The notes: generated by a model not told the origin, from the letters alone. Shown: positions 12,401 through 25,670, numbered from the stretch's first letter. The stretch is DNA of 64,000 bases from Erigeron canadensis (GCF_010389155.1 NC_057766.1:1674001-1738000), one strand, 5' to 3'. Program-made: numbers and translations.

Positions 12401-13102
12401 ACACGTGGATTCCACTAATCCTCTTTTTTAATCTTTTTCCCTGATTTTTTCATATGTCTTCATCTAATAGTTAAGAGCCCGGATTTTTAGCATATTATTT
12501 TTGGAGGATTTATCATGTCCCTTAAATTCGTTACCCGGTTTTATAATAACTAGTTTCTCCTTAATTAAACTTTAGGTGGTCAAAGAAACAATGAGGTTTT
12601 ACATAGCTTCTCCTTTAGTAGCAAGGGAAGCATCAACAGACATAGAGATTGGAGGTTATTTTCTCCGAAAGGTAACAATTATACATATATAATTAATTTA
12701 CCACAACTAGCTTATACTTGAGTTACGATTTGACATAAACTAATACAAAAAAATAAAAACTTGAAATAGGGGACAGCAGTATGGTTTTCACCCGGAGTTT
12801 TATCAAAGGATCCCAAAAATTTCCCCGAGCCAGAAAAGTTCAAGCCAGAGAGATTTGACCCGAATGGTGATGAAGAAAAACAGAGGCATCCTTACGCGCA
12901 CATACCCTTCGGGCTTGGACCCCGAGCATGCATTGGTCAGAAGTTCACTTTGCAAGAGATAAAGCTAACATTGATCCATCTATACAGGAACTACGTGTTT
13001 CGACGCTCCCCAAACATGAAAATCCCTGTGGAATTTGAGTATGGCTTAGTTGTTTCCTTCAAACATGGGGTCATTGTTAGAGCCATAAAGCGAATGTATT
13101 AA
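9430..13102 (+). CDS. MAX1: MAX1-like cytochrome P450 (CYP711A family), 536 aa
   Basis: Members of this family convert carlactone to carlactonoic acid, and some go further, in strigolactone biosynthesis; they are ER-anchored P450s. Five exons join in frame: 9430-9698, 11043-11195, 11540-12299, 12576-12671 and 12770-13102, giving 536 residues (Arabidopsis MAX1 has 522). Visible parts are an N-terminal membrane anchor (about residues 18-45), a proline hinge ([10 protein letters not shown]), the family block [15 protein letters not shown], the I-helix AGSTTT (340-345), the K-helix ExxR (E398-R401), the PERF-type motif (PERFDP), and the haem loop [10 protein letters not shown] with Cys480. No stop or frame shift is seen. 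Intron 3 must use a GC donor (CAG|GCAAGT) to keep the frame. A glutamine run ([11 protein letters not shown]) around residue 215 looks lineage-specific. Intron 1 is 1.34 kb and repeat-rich. CYP711A assignment is secure; the exact substrate is not. Confidence 0.93.
9699..11042 (+). other. Large first intron of the MAX1-like gene with repeat fragments
   Basis: The intron holds two fragments rich in CCACCACC/GCCGCC (about 10385-10440 and 10655-10730), each flanked by AT-rich DNA, and a (TA)n run at about 10805-10829. Similar C-rich fragments occur at about 57.9 and 61.4 kb, and G-rich ones at 35.7 and 49.4 kb. No exon-like open frame is seen. Confidence 0.6.
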
Positions 13103-15187
13103 TGCCAATTACTAATTTGTTTCATCTTCCAGCTACTCGATTTTGTTTTGTTTAAATTAGTCTACACCACGATATCTTAAAACTCATGTAATGTATGTAA
13201 AAGCCATCTTTTGATGCCGTGTGGGATAATATATCTATATGTTGTAAGTGTATGCAGATCAAGGGGGTTGTCTTATGTCCGATAAAGGGCCATAGAAAAA
13301 TATTGAAAATTTGAAGCTCTTTTTTTTTTTAAGCTTCAAGCACTCGTACATTTGTTTTTTGCAATCTTAAATACTCATTGCATTTGAGTTTCATATCTTT
13401 ACATGTTTCGTTTTCTTAACAAAGCACGACATACCGGACAGGTGGTTAAAGTTTGAACTACGATGGAAATTTCTTTTGCTTATGCTAAGCCCCAGCTGCG
13501 AATTTTAAGACACTCCGGTTATTTGCTAGTGCTTTAGTTGAATATTTGTCCATACTATATAACAGCCTCTGTATTAAATTTGGGTATCTAGGCTATTTTC
13601 TCTATATTTAATAACATGCTATCTTATTAAACGAAACCGATGGAATTGTCGTAGGTGTAGTCTTGATCTCTAAAACCTCCTAGATAGTTTATAGATAAAT
13701 TATTGTTGTGATCATAAGTTTTTGTATTTCTGACATACTAAATTATTAATAGTGTAATGGGACAAAAAAACTTAAATCACACAAATATTGACCTAGTGAC
13801 GGATTTTACTAAAACACTTAAATCATTAATTTTCATACTAAACAATTACTTGTACTCAGTAGATTATTGGTGTCATATCATCATTATATTAAAATACACA
13901 CATATTTCAATAATTTAAGATAAAACAAAGGATAATGAACTTATCAAAACCAAACCTTCAAGCTTTATAACTTGTGACCCATTTATGGGATGAAATTCCC
14001 TGTGTCAAAGTTGGAGAAGTCTTAACCCTTGATTCCTTTAATTTACAATCAAGGGTCAAGATCATCTTAACATGATAGAATCCTCTCCCCCAATTTATTC
14101 ATACATTATATCCCCCGTATCATATTAAGTGTCTTAGTTTGACTTTTTGAGTCTTTTTCTTTCAACTTTGATCTTAAATATTTTTGTTTATGTTATATAA
14201 CACTTGATATAACATATATGAATTGATTAATTTTAAATGTATTTTTCATTGCTATAACTTTCATCAACTAACATATAACACAAACAAATATATTTACGGT
14301 CAAAGCTAGAAAAAAAATACTTAAACAGTCAAAATAAGACAATTAAAATGAAACGGAAGAAGTAATACTTAAATTTAGAATAAAAATATAATATCAGTAT
14401 ATGTAGAACAAGACATAAAGGGAACTAGAACAAGAGGTAACTATATATATTCTCTTTCGTTTTTATTAGTGTTGTTTGTGTAAAAAGTGATGTAACTTAA
14501 AGGGATGCACTTTTAAAACATATGCAACATTTTATTGTGATAAAAGTGTCACTTTGGACCTAACACCATGTTGGCTAATAGAATACTTCTTAAAATGTTG
14601 CATTATGCAAAATGTAAACGCAATACTTCATGAATTAATATTGCCTTAGCTTATTTTGTAGTAGTGTGCTTTTTATTCCCAATACCATTAACCAATTAAA
14701 CACTTCCATTTCAAACCCTGAAAGATGACAAAATTTGCAAAACAGAATATTGTTTAATCTTGATCCTTTTTGCTTAATAAAATATATCTACACATTTAAT
14801 TGAACGATTATGGGTGCGATTCTCTCATTGACTTCATGAGTCTACTGTTTTGTCGCTAAGTAGTGATATTTTATCGTAATTTTTTGAAAATAAATATATA
14901 TTTATTCAGCCAACTCCCAGCCTTTGGCATCGGAAGAGCCAATTTTTTTAAAATTATGGCGCTATTTTATTTATTTTTTACCTTTTTTTGTCGAGATTTA
15001 ATGAAGATGCTGATTCTCGACTAAAGAGTATCTTTATTTCCTCTCTCATGGGGAAAATAATATATAAATCTTTGTTTGTAATGATTTTTAACATGTAATG
15101 GCATAATCTATGCAAAAAACCCTTTAAAAATTCTTGAGAAATATTATTCATATATCACATTTTGTTTCGTTTATTATCAGTAAAAAA
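13103..15187. other. Intergenic region between the P450 and the transporter
   Basis: This 2.1 kb should hold the 3' end of the P450 transcript and the promoter of the transporter. Apart from the MITE at 14111-14362 I see only AT-rich single-copy-looking DNA and no coding frame. Confidence 0.6.
14111..14362. mobile_element. Stowaway-like MITE (about 252 bp)
   Basis: The left end tcccccgtatcatattaagt and the reverse complement of the right end (cttcttccgtttcatttta) are alike over about 25 bases, including the TTAAGTGTCTTAG-type block. The element is flanked by TA at 14109-14110 and 14363-14364. It resembles the plant mariner-type MITEs that end CTCCCTCCGTCC. It lies in the presumed promoter of the PDR gene, 825 bp before its ATG. 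Confidence 0.75.
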
Positions 15188-18100
15188 ATGGATGGAAGTG
15201 AAATTCATAACGCAAATAGTAGTTCGATATGGAGGAATTCGGGCATGAATGCTTTTTCAAAGTCCGGTCGTGAAGAAGTAAACGATGAAGAAGCACTTAA
15301 ATGGGCTTCTATCGAAAAACTTCCAACGTTTGAACGTTTAAAGAAAGGATTGCTTGTTGGATCAACTGGATCTTCACAAGAAGTTGATGTCAACACTCTA
15401 GGACTAGGAGATCGAAAACACTTGCTTGATAGGCTTATAAATACTGCGAATGAAGATAATGAGAAGTTCTTGTTAAAGCTAAGGAATAGAATCGATAGGT
15501 ATTCAATTTTGCTATCTCTTTTTCCTTTTGGGTTTTAAAAGTTATTCTTGCAAACCATCGAAATCCTAGTTGGAATTGTTTACAGGGTTGGACTTGATTT
15601 GCCAACAATTGAAATCAAATTTGAGCATTTAACTGTAGAGGCTGATATTAAAACAGGAAGCAGAGTTTTACCTAGTTTTATAAACTTTCATATTGATATA
15701 TTTGAGGTAAATAGTCAATTCATAAATTGCATACAACTTATGTTTTATGATGAATTTGATCTATGTATAATATATCTATCAATGTTTGATTCCATTAGAT
15801 GATCTTGAGTTCATTTGGTCTACTACCAAATTCGAAAAAGCGTAAAACAGTCCTTGACGACATTAGTGGGATCATTAAGCCTAGAAGGTAACCATTTGAT
15901 GATAAAACCTTTTTATGATTGATTTGCCAAATCTAAGATGGTAAAACTTTTTTTTGTAGAATGACATTGCTTTTGGGGCCTCCGAGTTCTGGAAAGACAA
16001 CTATGCTGTTGGCCTTGGCTGGTAAGGTTGATAAGGACCTTAAGGTAACCTCTTGATCTTAATGGCTTCATTACATGATTCGAACATTTTAATATCAATT
16101 TACCCAATTTGGTTTGCGGCCCGTTTGTTATAACTGTATGGGTTCATATGAAGCACAGTTTTTTTTTTATTCTAAAATTTTTTAGAGCTCTGGGAGGGTG
16201 ACATACAATGGCCATGAATTAGAAGAGTTTGTGCCAGAAAGAACCTGTGCTTATATTAGTCAAATTGATGTTCATATTGGAGAAATGACTGTTAGAGAAA
16301 CCTTGGATTTCTCTGCACGATGCCAAGGGGTTGGATCACGTTATGGTTAGATCTAAAATACCCTCTTCCAGATACTAAAGTGCTCGGCATAGATATTTCG
16401 ATTTTTAGATAACTTTAACAATTTTCGAACTGCAGAGATGTTAGCAGAGTTGTTAAGAAGAGAGAAAGATGCAAACATCAAACCTGATCCTGATATCGAT
16501 GTCTTCATGAAGGTACAGAACAAAATTTAGTTTAGGAATTAGGAAACAAAACATCTTATTTATGCATATTAGAAAGTAAACTGATTTAGATTCTCGTTTT
16601 ATTGTTATCAAGGCTGCAGCATTAGAAGGTCGAGAAGCAAATGTGGTTACGGATTACATTCTTAAGGTATGAGCTTTGATTGTTTCTTACTTTCATAAAA
16701 ACATTATTTATTTCCAAGATTTAATGCAAGTTATTTGTTGTGCACAGTTGTTGGGATTAGAAATTTGTGCCGATACCATGGTAGGGGATCAAATGGTGAG
16801 GGGGATATCTGGTGGGCAAAAGAAGCGTGTCACAACGGGTAAACCATAAGATAAGATTCGTTTAAGCTACACTTCTGCTTTTGTGACGATTGGTCTAATT
16901 TGTAGGAAAGTATGCTTTCGTAGGTGAAATGATGGTTGGCCCATCGAAGGTTCTTCTTATGGACGAGATATCTACTGGGCTGGATAGCACTACAACTTTC
17001 CAAATTGTGGAATGGCTTAGACAACTTGTCCATATATTCGAAGGAACTGCTGTCATTTCACTTTTGCAGCCAGCACCAGAGACATATGATTTATTTGATG
17101 ATATTATTCTTTTAACCGATGGGAAAATAGTCTATCAAGGACCGCGTGATAATGTGCTTGAGTTTTTTGAATTTATGGGGTTCAAATGTCCCCAGAGGAA
17201 AGGCGTTGCTGATTTCTTGCAAGAGGTACATGATGCGTACCATCTTTTATCCATGGATAAAATAAACTTACCGTATGAAACTCTGATTTTTTATAGCATA
17301 AACTAAACTAGCCAAAAACTATTTCAAATTTAGTTTGTTATGTTACCTATATATCATGTTTCTATCTATCTCAGATATATGGGTTGTCACGTTTTATTTT
17401 TTCAATGATTATGGCAGAGGTTAACAAGGAAATTTTGTTACAGGTGACATCGAAGAAAGATCAACAACAATACTGGATGAGAAGTAAAGAGCAATACCGG
17501 TTCGTGACAGCCAATGAATTTTCCGATTCATTTCAGTCGTTCCATGTTGGAAAGAGACTCGGGGAGGATCTTGCGACCCCATATGACAAATCTAAAAGCC
17601 ACCCAGCTGCTCTTGCTACAGAGAAATACGGTCTAAGTAGAAAAGAGCTCTTGAAAGCTTGCATCCAGAGAGAGATCCTGCTCATGAAGAGAAATTCATT
17701 TATTTATTACTTCAAATTTTCACAAGTAAGCATCACCGTGTTTGTTACTATACCAAGGTTTAGATTATTTTTTGCATAATTAGTTCTAACCATGATTATT
17801 CGGTTTTCAGCTAATTCTTGTGTCATTTGTTGTTATGACATTGTTTCTACGAACCGAGATGCATAGAGATAACATAGATGATGGAGGGATATATATGGGT
17901 GCTCTATTCTTTGTTGTCATTATAACCATGTTTAATGGTATGGTTGAGATAACATTGACGATTGTAAAGCTTCCAGTGTTTTACAAACAAAGAGACTTTC
18001 TGTTTTACCCTTCATGGGCATATGCTCTTCCTTCATGGATCGTCAAGATTCCCATTTCGCTTATTGAATGTGCCTTGTGGATGATCCTTACTTATTATGT

Positions 18101-21100
18101 AATAGGGTTTGATCCCAATATCACAAGGTTGTACCTACTTTTCTAGATTACAGATGACAAACCTCATGTTCTTCGCTCCTACATCTATGTTTTTTTAATG
18201 AAAATCTTTATTATTATGCAGATTCTTCCGGCAGTACTTCTTGTTATTGGTTGTTAACCAGATGTCTGCAGCATTATTTAGATTCATTGGGGCACTGGGT
18301 CGGAACAACATCGTTGCAAACACTTTCGGTTCATTTGCTCTTCTCTTGATTTTTGCTTTAGGTGGCTTCGTCCTGTCACGGAGTACGTTAGTTATTATAA
18401 CTTCTATAGTTACACGAATGAAAATGGGCCAAGTGCATAGGAAAATAACTACCTTTTATATTAATACATGTCTATTGATGCATTGTCAAAACAAAAAGTT
18501 ATTTTCAGTTAAGGTTAAACATTTTTCAACATTTGCTATTATGATTTATGAATGACTAGGCCAACTTACTTTTTGGTTGAAGAGGAGCCCAAAGGTGCAA
18601 CTTCGCTTCGAATTTCAAGTCCAACTTACTGTTTACACCTCAACTTTCCGGAAACAGGATTATAACATAAAAAATCAATTAGTATATACATACTGCAGTT
18701 AGCCTTTAAAAACATAAAAAATCGATTATATGCAGACTGCAATTGCCCTGTTGAAAACATAGATTAATCAAACATATATCTTTCTTTAGATAGTTTCTTA
18801 TGAAACGGGCCGATTTTCTCATTACAGATGATGTAAAGAAGTGGTGGTTGTGGGGTTACTGGGTGTCTCCAATGATGTACGCAATGAATGGGGTCGTTGT
18901 TAATGAATTTCTTGGGGAAAAGTGGAAAAAGGCAAGTCACATTTCCTATATGCTTCTGATATATCATGAATGCATGTATCAATCAGCTAACCTTAATATG
19001 CCAACATCACTCTCATGTTATAGCCGATAAATGGTACGACACTAGGAAAAACTATCATGGAATCACGAGGGTTCTTCACAGAAGCTTACTGGTATTGGAT
19101 TGCAATTGTATCCTCGGTTGGGTTCATCTTAGTCTTCAATATTTGTTTCAGTTTGTCTCTCCGTTTTCTCAATCGTAAGTATCCATCTATATCTTTTGAT
19201 ATTGAAATTTTATCATAATTAAGTGCAACAAATTCATTTGCAAGATGCCCCTTTTCTACACGGTGTATATAAATGTATAGATCTTTGTTAAGATGTTCAT
19301 CCTCATTCCTCAGGGTCAAAAAATAGATGTTTTTGCATTTTCAGACTTATAAGCGGTTAGTGAATATATACATTATAATTTGTATATACTATGCCCTTAA
19401 AATGTTTACATGTTTATAAGTGTGATCAACTGTAAGACAAGTTACAGATTTTCTAAACAGTTAATGTAGAAGAAAGAAAGGTCTGCAAAAGTGCAAATTG
19501 CATGTATGTTTTAGTGTATATATACATAGTGACCATACGGTAATGCTCTTTTTGAATATAGCATTTGGGAAATCCCGATCGACTTTAACAAATCAGGACG
19601 AGAGTGATAGCAAAAGAGAGGTAGAGTTATCACCTGGTATAGTTGGGAGCAAGAAAAAAGGAATGATTCTTCCGTTTGAACCACATTGGATTACCTTCAC
19701 TGACATTAAATACTCGGTCAATATGCCACAGGTAACTTTTGTAGAGATTTCTTGAATGTCATAACAGCAAAGTCTGAAAATCCAATGATAGTTATGATCT
19801 TTGTATAGGCAATGAGAGCGCAAGGAGTGAACGAAGATAGATTGATGCTGCTTAAGGGTTTGAGTGGAGCATTTCGACCTGGTGTTTTAACCGCACTGAT
19901 GGGTGTGAGTGGTGCAGGAAAAACTACTTTATTGGATGTATTAGCAGGTAGGAAAACTGGTGGTTATATAGAGGGCGACATCTTAATTTCGGGATATCCA
20001 AAGAAACAGGAAACATTTGCACGGATTTCTGGATATTGTGAACAAAACGACATACATTCACCTCATGTTACCGTTTATGAATCCTTGATCTACTCAGCTT
20101 GGCTAAGGTTGGCATCAGATGTTAACGAAAAAACCAGAAAGGTAATTAATTATAGCATTTATTTTGCCAATGAAAAACAGAACATGTACATGGTTTACAA
20201 ATTACCAACAATATGAGTACTGATGTTGATTAGTTTTTTTACAGATGTTTGTTGGTGAGGTGATGGACCTTGTAGAATTGAACACGTTGAGAGACGCTCA
20301 GGTTGGGTTGCCCGGTGTCAATGGACTCTCAACCGAACAGCGAAAAAGGTTAACAATAGCAGTAGAGCTTGTGGCTAATCCATCTATAATATTTATGGAC
20401 GAGCCAACATCCGGACTGGATGCTAGAGCAGCTGCAATTGTAATGAGAACTGTTAGAAACACGGTTGACACAGGAAGAACGGTTGTGTGCACCATTCATC
20501 AACCTAGCATCGATATATTTGAAGCTTTTGACGAGTTATTCTTGCTGAAAACAGGAGGACAAGAGATATATGTAGGACCTGTAGGACGTAACTCTTGTGA
20601 CCTCATCAAGTACTTCGAGGTAACATCTTCAACTGACTGTATACTTTATAAAGAAAAACTTAAGGTGTGTAAAGATTTAACAGATTCACATATGCAATCA
20701 ATCTGATTGATTGATAAACCAATTAACCACATAAATCAGATTATTATTATTATTTTAACAAGGTGCGTACGAGTAAAACCTGCCTGTTTTTTCAACCAGG
20801 ATATGGATGGAGTAGGTAAGATTAAAGACGGATATAATCCTGCAACATGGATGATGGAAGTCACTACTTCTTCGCAAGAAGTAGCTTTAGGAGTCGATTT
20901 TGCTGACGTTTACAGGGGCTCAAAACTATTTAGGCGAGTAATTATGTTGTCAAATACATGCTTATTTTCATTTGGTCTCATGTTCTGAAGAAAATTAAGA
21001 ATGAAAAGTTTTTTATATATTGTCACACAGGAGAAACAAGGCCCATATTGCTGAATTAAGCATTCCACGTCCTGCTACGAAAGACCTTTACTTCCCGACC

Positions 21101-22287
21101 CAATACTCACAGTCTTTCTTTGTCCAATATATCGCATGCCTATGGAAACAAAGAAGGTCCTACTGGCGGAACCCCCCTTACACAGCCGTCCGCTTTGCTT
21201 TCACCACCTTCACGGCCATAATGTTTGGTTCTGTGTTTTGGGATCTTGGCCAAAAAAGGTAATTTTAATCATTAATTATTTGTTACCATACATATATATG
21301 CATGATACATCTGTTACAAAGATAGATTTTCAATCAGGAGAAACCAACAAGAACTATTCAACGCGATGGGTTCCATTTACGCAGCAACCCTCTTCCTAGC
21401 TGTCCAAAATGCATCAGCAGTGCAGCCAGTAGTTGACATTGAACGGACCGTCTTTTATAGAGAACGTGCTGCTGGAATGTATTCCGCTTTACCATATGCC
21501 TTTGCTCAGGTGGCAAGCTTTTACTATGTAAATTGCACTTTAAAAAAATCAAGAATGTACATTTAAATATATATAACCTAGCTATAATATCTTCCTTCTA
21601 GTTTTGATAGTTTTGTGTTTTATATATGTACAGATCCTTGTGGAGATACCTTACGTATCTGCACAAACGATTGTTTACTGTTTCATAGTTTACGGTATGA
21701 TTGGATTTGAATGGACAGCAATCAAATTCTTGTGGTACACGTTCTTCCAGTTTACCTGTTTGCTGTACATGACGTATTACGGCATGATGACTGTTGCGAT
21801 CACTCCCAATGCCAATTTCGCCGCCATTCTTGCAGGCTTATTTTATGGGTTTTTTAATCTCTTCTCCGGCTTCATCATCCCACTGCCGGTAAGTTTCTTA
21901 TCTTTTTTGTTGTTTTCAATCTCTCAACAATAATATATATATATATTATATATATAGCGTTCCAATTCAGTAAGAACACCCTTAAAATGAGTACAGCGTG
22001 AGAACACTAATATCTAAATGATGCAACAGAAAATTCCTGTGTGGTGGCGGTGGTACTACTGGGGTAATCCGCTGGCATGGACCCTCTACGGCTTGGTGGT
22101 GTCACAGTTTGGCGACTACGACGACTTGCTTGTCAGTGGTGAAACCGTCAAGGGGTTCCTTGATAGATATTTCGGCTACAAACATGATTTTCTTGGTGCA
22201 ATCGCCGGTGTGCATGTGGGATTGGTTGTTATATATGGGTATATATTTGCTTATTCCATCAAATCCTTCAATTTTCAGAAAAGGTAG
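15188..22287 (+). CDS. PDR: Full-size PDR-type ABCG transporter (PDR1/ABCG40-like), 1409 aa
   Basis: A plasma-membrane exporter with reverse topology (NBD-TMD-NBD-TMD). I assemble 22 exons that stay in frame: 15188-15498, 15586-15706, 15799-15887, 15960-16044, 16186-16345, 16436-16512, 16613-16666, 16748-16838, 16924-17225, 17444-17725, 17811-18127, 18222-18382, 18828-18931, 19024-19174, 19562-19731, 19809-20141, 20245-20619, 20800-20933, 21031-21258, 21338-21509, 21634-21888, 22030-22287. NBD1 has Walker [10 protein letters not shown] (about 180), signature ISGGQKKR (about 319) and Walker B VLLMDE. NBD2 has Walker [10 protein letters not shown] (about 857), signature LSTEQRKR and Walker [14 protein letters not shown]. 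The C-terminus is SFNFQKR. The start MDGSEI is preferred over an upstream in-frame ATG at 15134 because PDR proteins begin at this point. Exons 13 and probably 18 end at GC donors. Sequence style places it near tobacco and petunia PDR1; substrates in that group include terpenoids and, for petunia PDR1, strigolactones. Confidence 0.93.
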
Positions 22288-23320
22288 CTACATCATGTTC
22301 AATTGTTTTCAGAAATCAACTAGTATGTGCTTATACGTTTCAAATTCATATATGATAGTATTTATATATATATTAGTATATTACTTGTTTTGTTTTGGTA
22401 ATTTTGTGAGGCCTTATAAAAGTACTATAGGTTTGTAAAGCGAATGCAATGCTTGTTTCATCTCCCAATTGTACTCTCGTTTAAAGTCTATGCATCACAA
22501 TTAAAACAACATAATTAAACTAATGTAATGTAAAAGCCATCTTTTGAATAAAACATATATGTGGTCATATTTATGAAAAATAAAGATGCAATAGTTTATT
22601 ATTATCTTAAACATACATAATTAATGACATGTTGTCATTTTTACAATTGTTATTTATGATTATTCAAGACATCATATTTTTTACATGTTGTCATTTTACA
22701 ATTGTTGTTATTTTTGATTATCGCTTGCTTCCATGACCTTCCCATGAGCTGAATCATTTTTTTCTTGTGGGACTAGTGAAGGACTTTTTGATGCACCTTT
22801 TTCTGGTTTCATGTCTTCAATAGAAATCTCTGCATTCACAATCTAGTTGCAAGTTATCTCCTAGTAGTTTGTATTTTACTTTCCTGATATTGAAGCTTGC
22901 AATAAGCCAAAGGAGCTCTTTTCTAATTTCATGTCCGGAAAAGGACTATTTGGCTGTTTATGCATTAGTATTAGATTATTACTTTATAAACTTGTCCTTT
23001 TTCATAGAAAAATTCCTTCAAACTTGTTTTGTTTCAATAATAAGATTCTACTAATTTAGATTTTTCCCCAACACCAGCTATAGATAAATGGCTCTAGTTT
23101 ATCCTAAGTAATCACAGTAAGTTTTAATTATGATATTACTGTATATAAAGAACTCAAGCTAGATTCTAGCTATGGTCAAATACTATATATATGATGATTT
23201 TGTGATAGAATTAACAATTGAGATTATAATCAAGCCTTTTTATCAATTAACAGGTCCATCCAAATTCAAGCCCAATATAAGCTCAATAGGAGTTCCAATC
23301 TAAAACTATATGGTAATATG
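22288..23320. other. 3' flank of the transporter and intergenic DNA
   Basis: AT-rich sequence holding the presumed 3' UTR of the PDR gene. No coding frame or element boundary is seen before the solo LTR; the last five bases (ATATG, 23316-23320) are its left target duplication. Confidence 0.5.
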
Positions 23321-25470
23321 TGTCACATCCCGTTGTAGCGGAAATACAGGGTTAACAAATAACTGCGTACTAACCAAAGGCTAATAGAAATTACATCCAT
23401 TTAATACCAAATACAAGTCTAATACAAGTACAATCGTTCAAATGTGAACCCCAGAATATGGATACAAGTCATCCATATATGGAATTTGGCCCACTGAATA
23501 CAAGATAAATATTTGGACAGTCTAGTACGATTAGAACTAATAAGATGATGGTTCTCATATGTCTGATGCTAATTGTACGTCCAAAGTCAAAAGAATGGCC
23601 GTAAAATGCCAAGATGATCTAAGACTTACTGTTGGTTACCTGAAAAGCATGAAATTTGAGATAATCAACTATCGAAATAGTTGGTGAGTTTACAGTGTGT
23701 TTGACCAAAGTTTAGTCGTCATTGAGAATACACAATGACATGTAGTTATTTAAGACAAGACAGCCGGGGACAAAATCCGACAATATATAATGACAGTCCA
23801 GACCTAAGTCCGACAATATGACTAATATGCCTCGCACAGGATTTCCCGTCTAAAGTGGGGTGCGGACCAGAACCATGACAGTCAGGAACAAAATCTGACA
23901 AGACAACCATTAGGATCTCATAATGGTAATAACTACATAAGGGGAACATTTTAGTCTGTCAAACACATAAACATTTAGTCACTAAGTCACATAGAACAAA
24001 ATTTCATAAGACATGTATACACATTTTCAAACAGCCGTCAACATGGCAAACATAAGGCAAATGATTTAAATAGCCAAATCTCATGACATAGACAAAGACA
24101 AATCATTTATAAAGTAGTCGTGTATAGAACAGTACATGCTTTTCAGGCCCAAAGTAAAAAGGAAAAAGGGTGTCATAAACTCACCTTAGCGATCAAAGAG
24201 CAAAAGGGCGAGCAAACTTGAGAATGAGCAAATCTAGTCTCCACGTCTATTCAAAACCTAGGATATGAGTACGAATGGTGAGGATCAAATCTCACGACAT
24301 CAAGTATCCTACATATAACTACTTAGCTATGAATCCTAGAATGCCCTGACAGAAAATATGATATAAATGTCCATTTTATGTAACTTTAGTTTCTGACTTC
24401 ATTGACATTGTCATTAAACGTAGACTCACGTACTAGTCCATGTAAACAAGGTTCGAGTGATAAAGTTATCAAAATATGAAAATGTCAAACTATACAGAAC
24501 CTCGCGGCGCGAGGCATGACCTGATTGAACCAAAAAAACTCATTTTTCGACCTTTTTCCGCAAACCAAATTGTTTCTAAATCAAACCCATTCATTATAAC
24601 TAGTATAAACATGTCTAAGGTACTGAAAAACTATCCATTTCCCCAGTCATTTACGCTTCAAACACTTTTTGATTTCAGAGACCTAATTCTAGTAAAATCC
24701 CATTTGATCAATAAAACCCAAAAACTCATAATCATATTAAAAGCCTACTTATTAAATCAATCATAACTGAAATCAACCCATAAGATTAATTTAGACAAAT
24801 TAAAAGTTTGAATAAAAAGTTAACTTACCAATCTGATATTCTTGAGATAAGAATGAAGAAGAGTAAGATGAAAATGATGAATCCTTGATTTTTTTAATGC
24901 TAGCTGACTACTTCCTTTAAATTCCCATATGATTTCAATTTGTCAAATGTTGATTTAGAACGGGGAGGGTGTCGTGTGTGTGTACTGCGCAGGCAAAAGA
25001 AAAAGAAAAGGAATGGGGTGTTTGGTGGATCATTTCCCTCCACAAACTGAACGGCCCATGTGGCTATATTTTAGATATTTTAATACCTTTAATTCGGTAA
25101 AATGCTAACGATTAAATACCGTATGACTAAAAGGTTATGATTTAAAATAAAGGTATTTTCCCTCGTGTTATTTAAATTAAGACGGGTCAATAATATTCCG
25201 TCAAAGTAAACTTTTAAAATATTAAGTCTAGATAGTCTATTTATTTTATACCAGACATAACCTTTAAATATTTATTTAAAGTTATTTTTAAGACTCGGCA
25301 TTCGTCTAGATAGTTACGTCATCAGGATACGTCTAATTTGACTAAGTCAAAAGTCCAAAAGTCTAACAATTTCCACGTCAAAGACCGTCTAAATTAGACG
25401 AGATTACGATAATACTAAGCTCAAACGAGATTAAAACTAACTCGATGTTAATTAATTACGAGTTGTCACA
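23321..25470 (-). mobile_element. Solo LTR, 2150 bp, with 5-bp target duplication
   Basis: It starts TGTCACATCCCG and ends CGAGTTGTCACA, with ATATG directly on both sides (23316-23320 and 25471-25475). TG...CA ends and a 5-bp duplication define an LTR insertion. No primer site, polypurine tract or pol is found inside, so it is a solo LTR left by recombination. Read on the minus strand it runs from TGTGACAACTCG to CGGGATGTGACA, the more familiar orientation for this kind of plant LTR. It contains a 15-bp odd palindrome at 24500-24514. It lies between the PDR and BAHD genes. Confidence 0.88.
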
Positions 25471-25670
25471 ATATGGTGATAGAAGAGTAACGCATAAGTT
25501 TATATACATGCTTAGAGTTATTTTAACTTACATATCGCTTGAGAAATTCAAACTAGTTGCTCATAAACAGAAGATAAAAAGACTAACGACAACAAGTACA
25601 CAACCAAAGTTGTATTATTCTTACAGTTTTAAAGCAAAAAATTAAAAGATGTTTAAACTACTTTGCACAC

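Noticed and set aside
16911..16923. Earlier acceptor for PDR exon 9 (adds KYAFV)
   Set aside because: The acceptor at 16923 restores the conserved TTGEMMVGP sequence of PDR proteins without extra residues.
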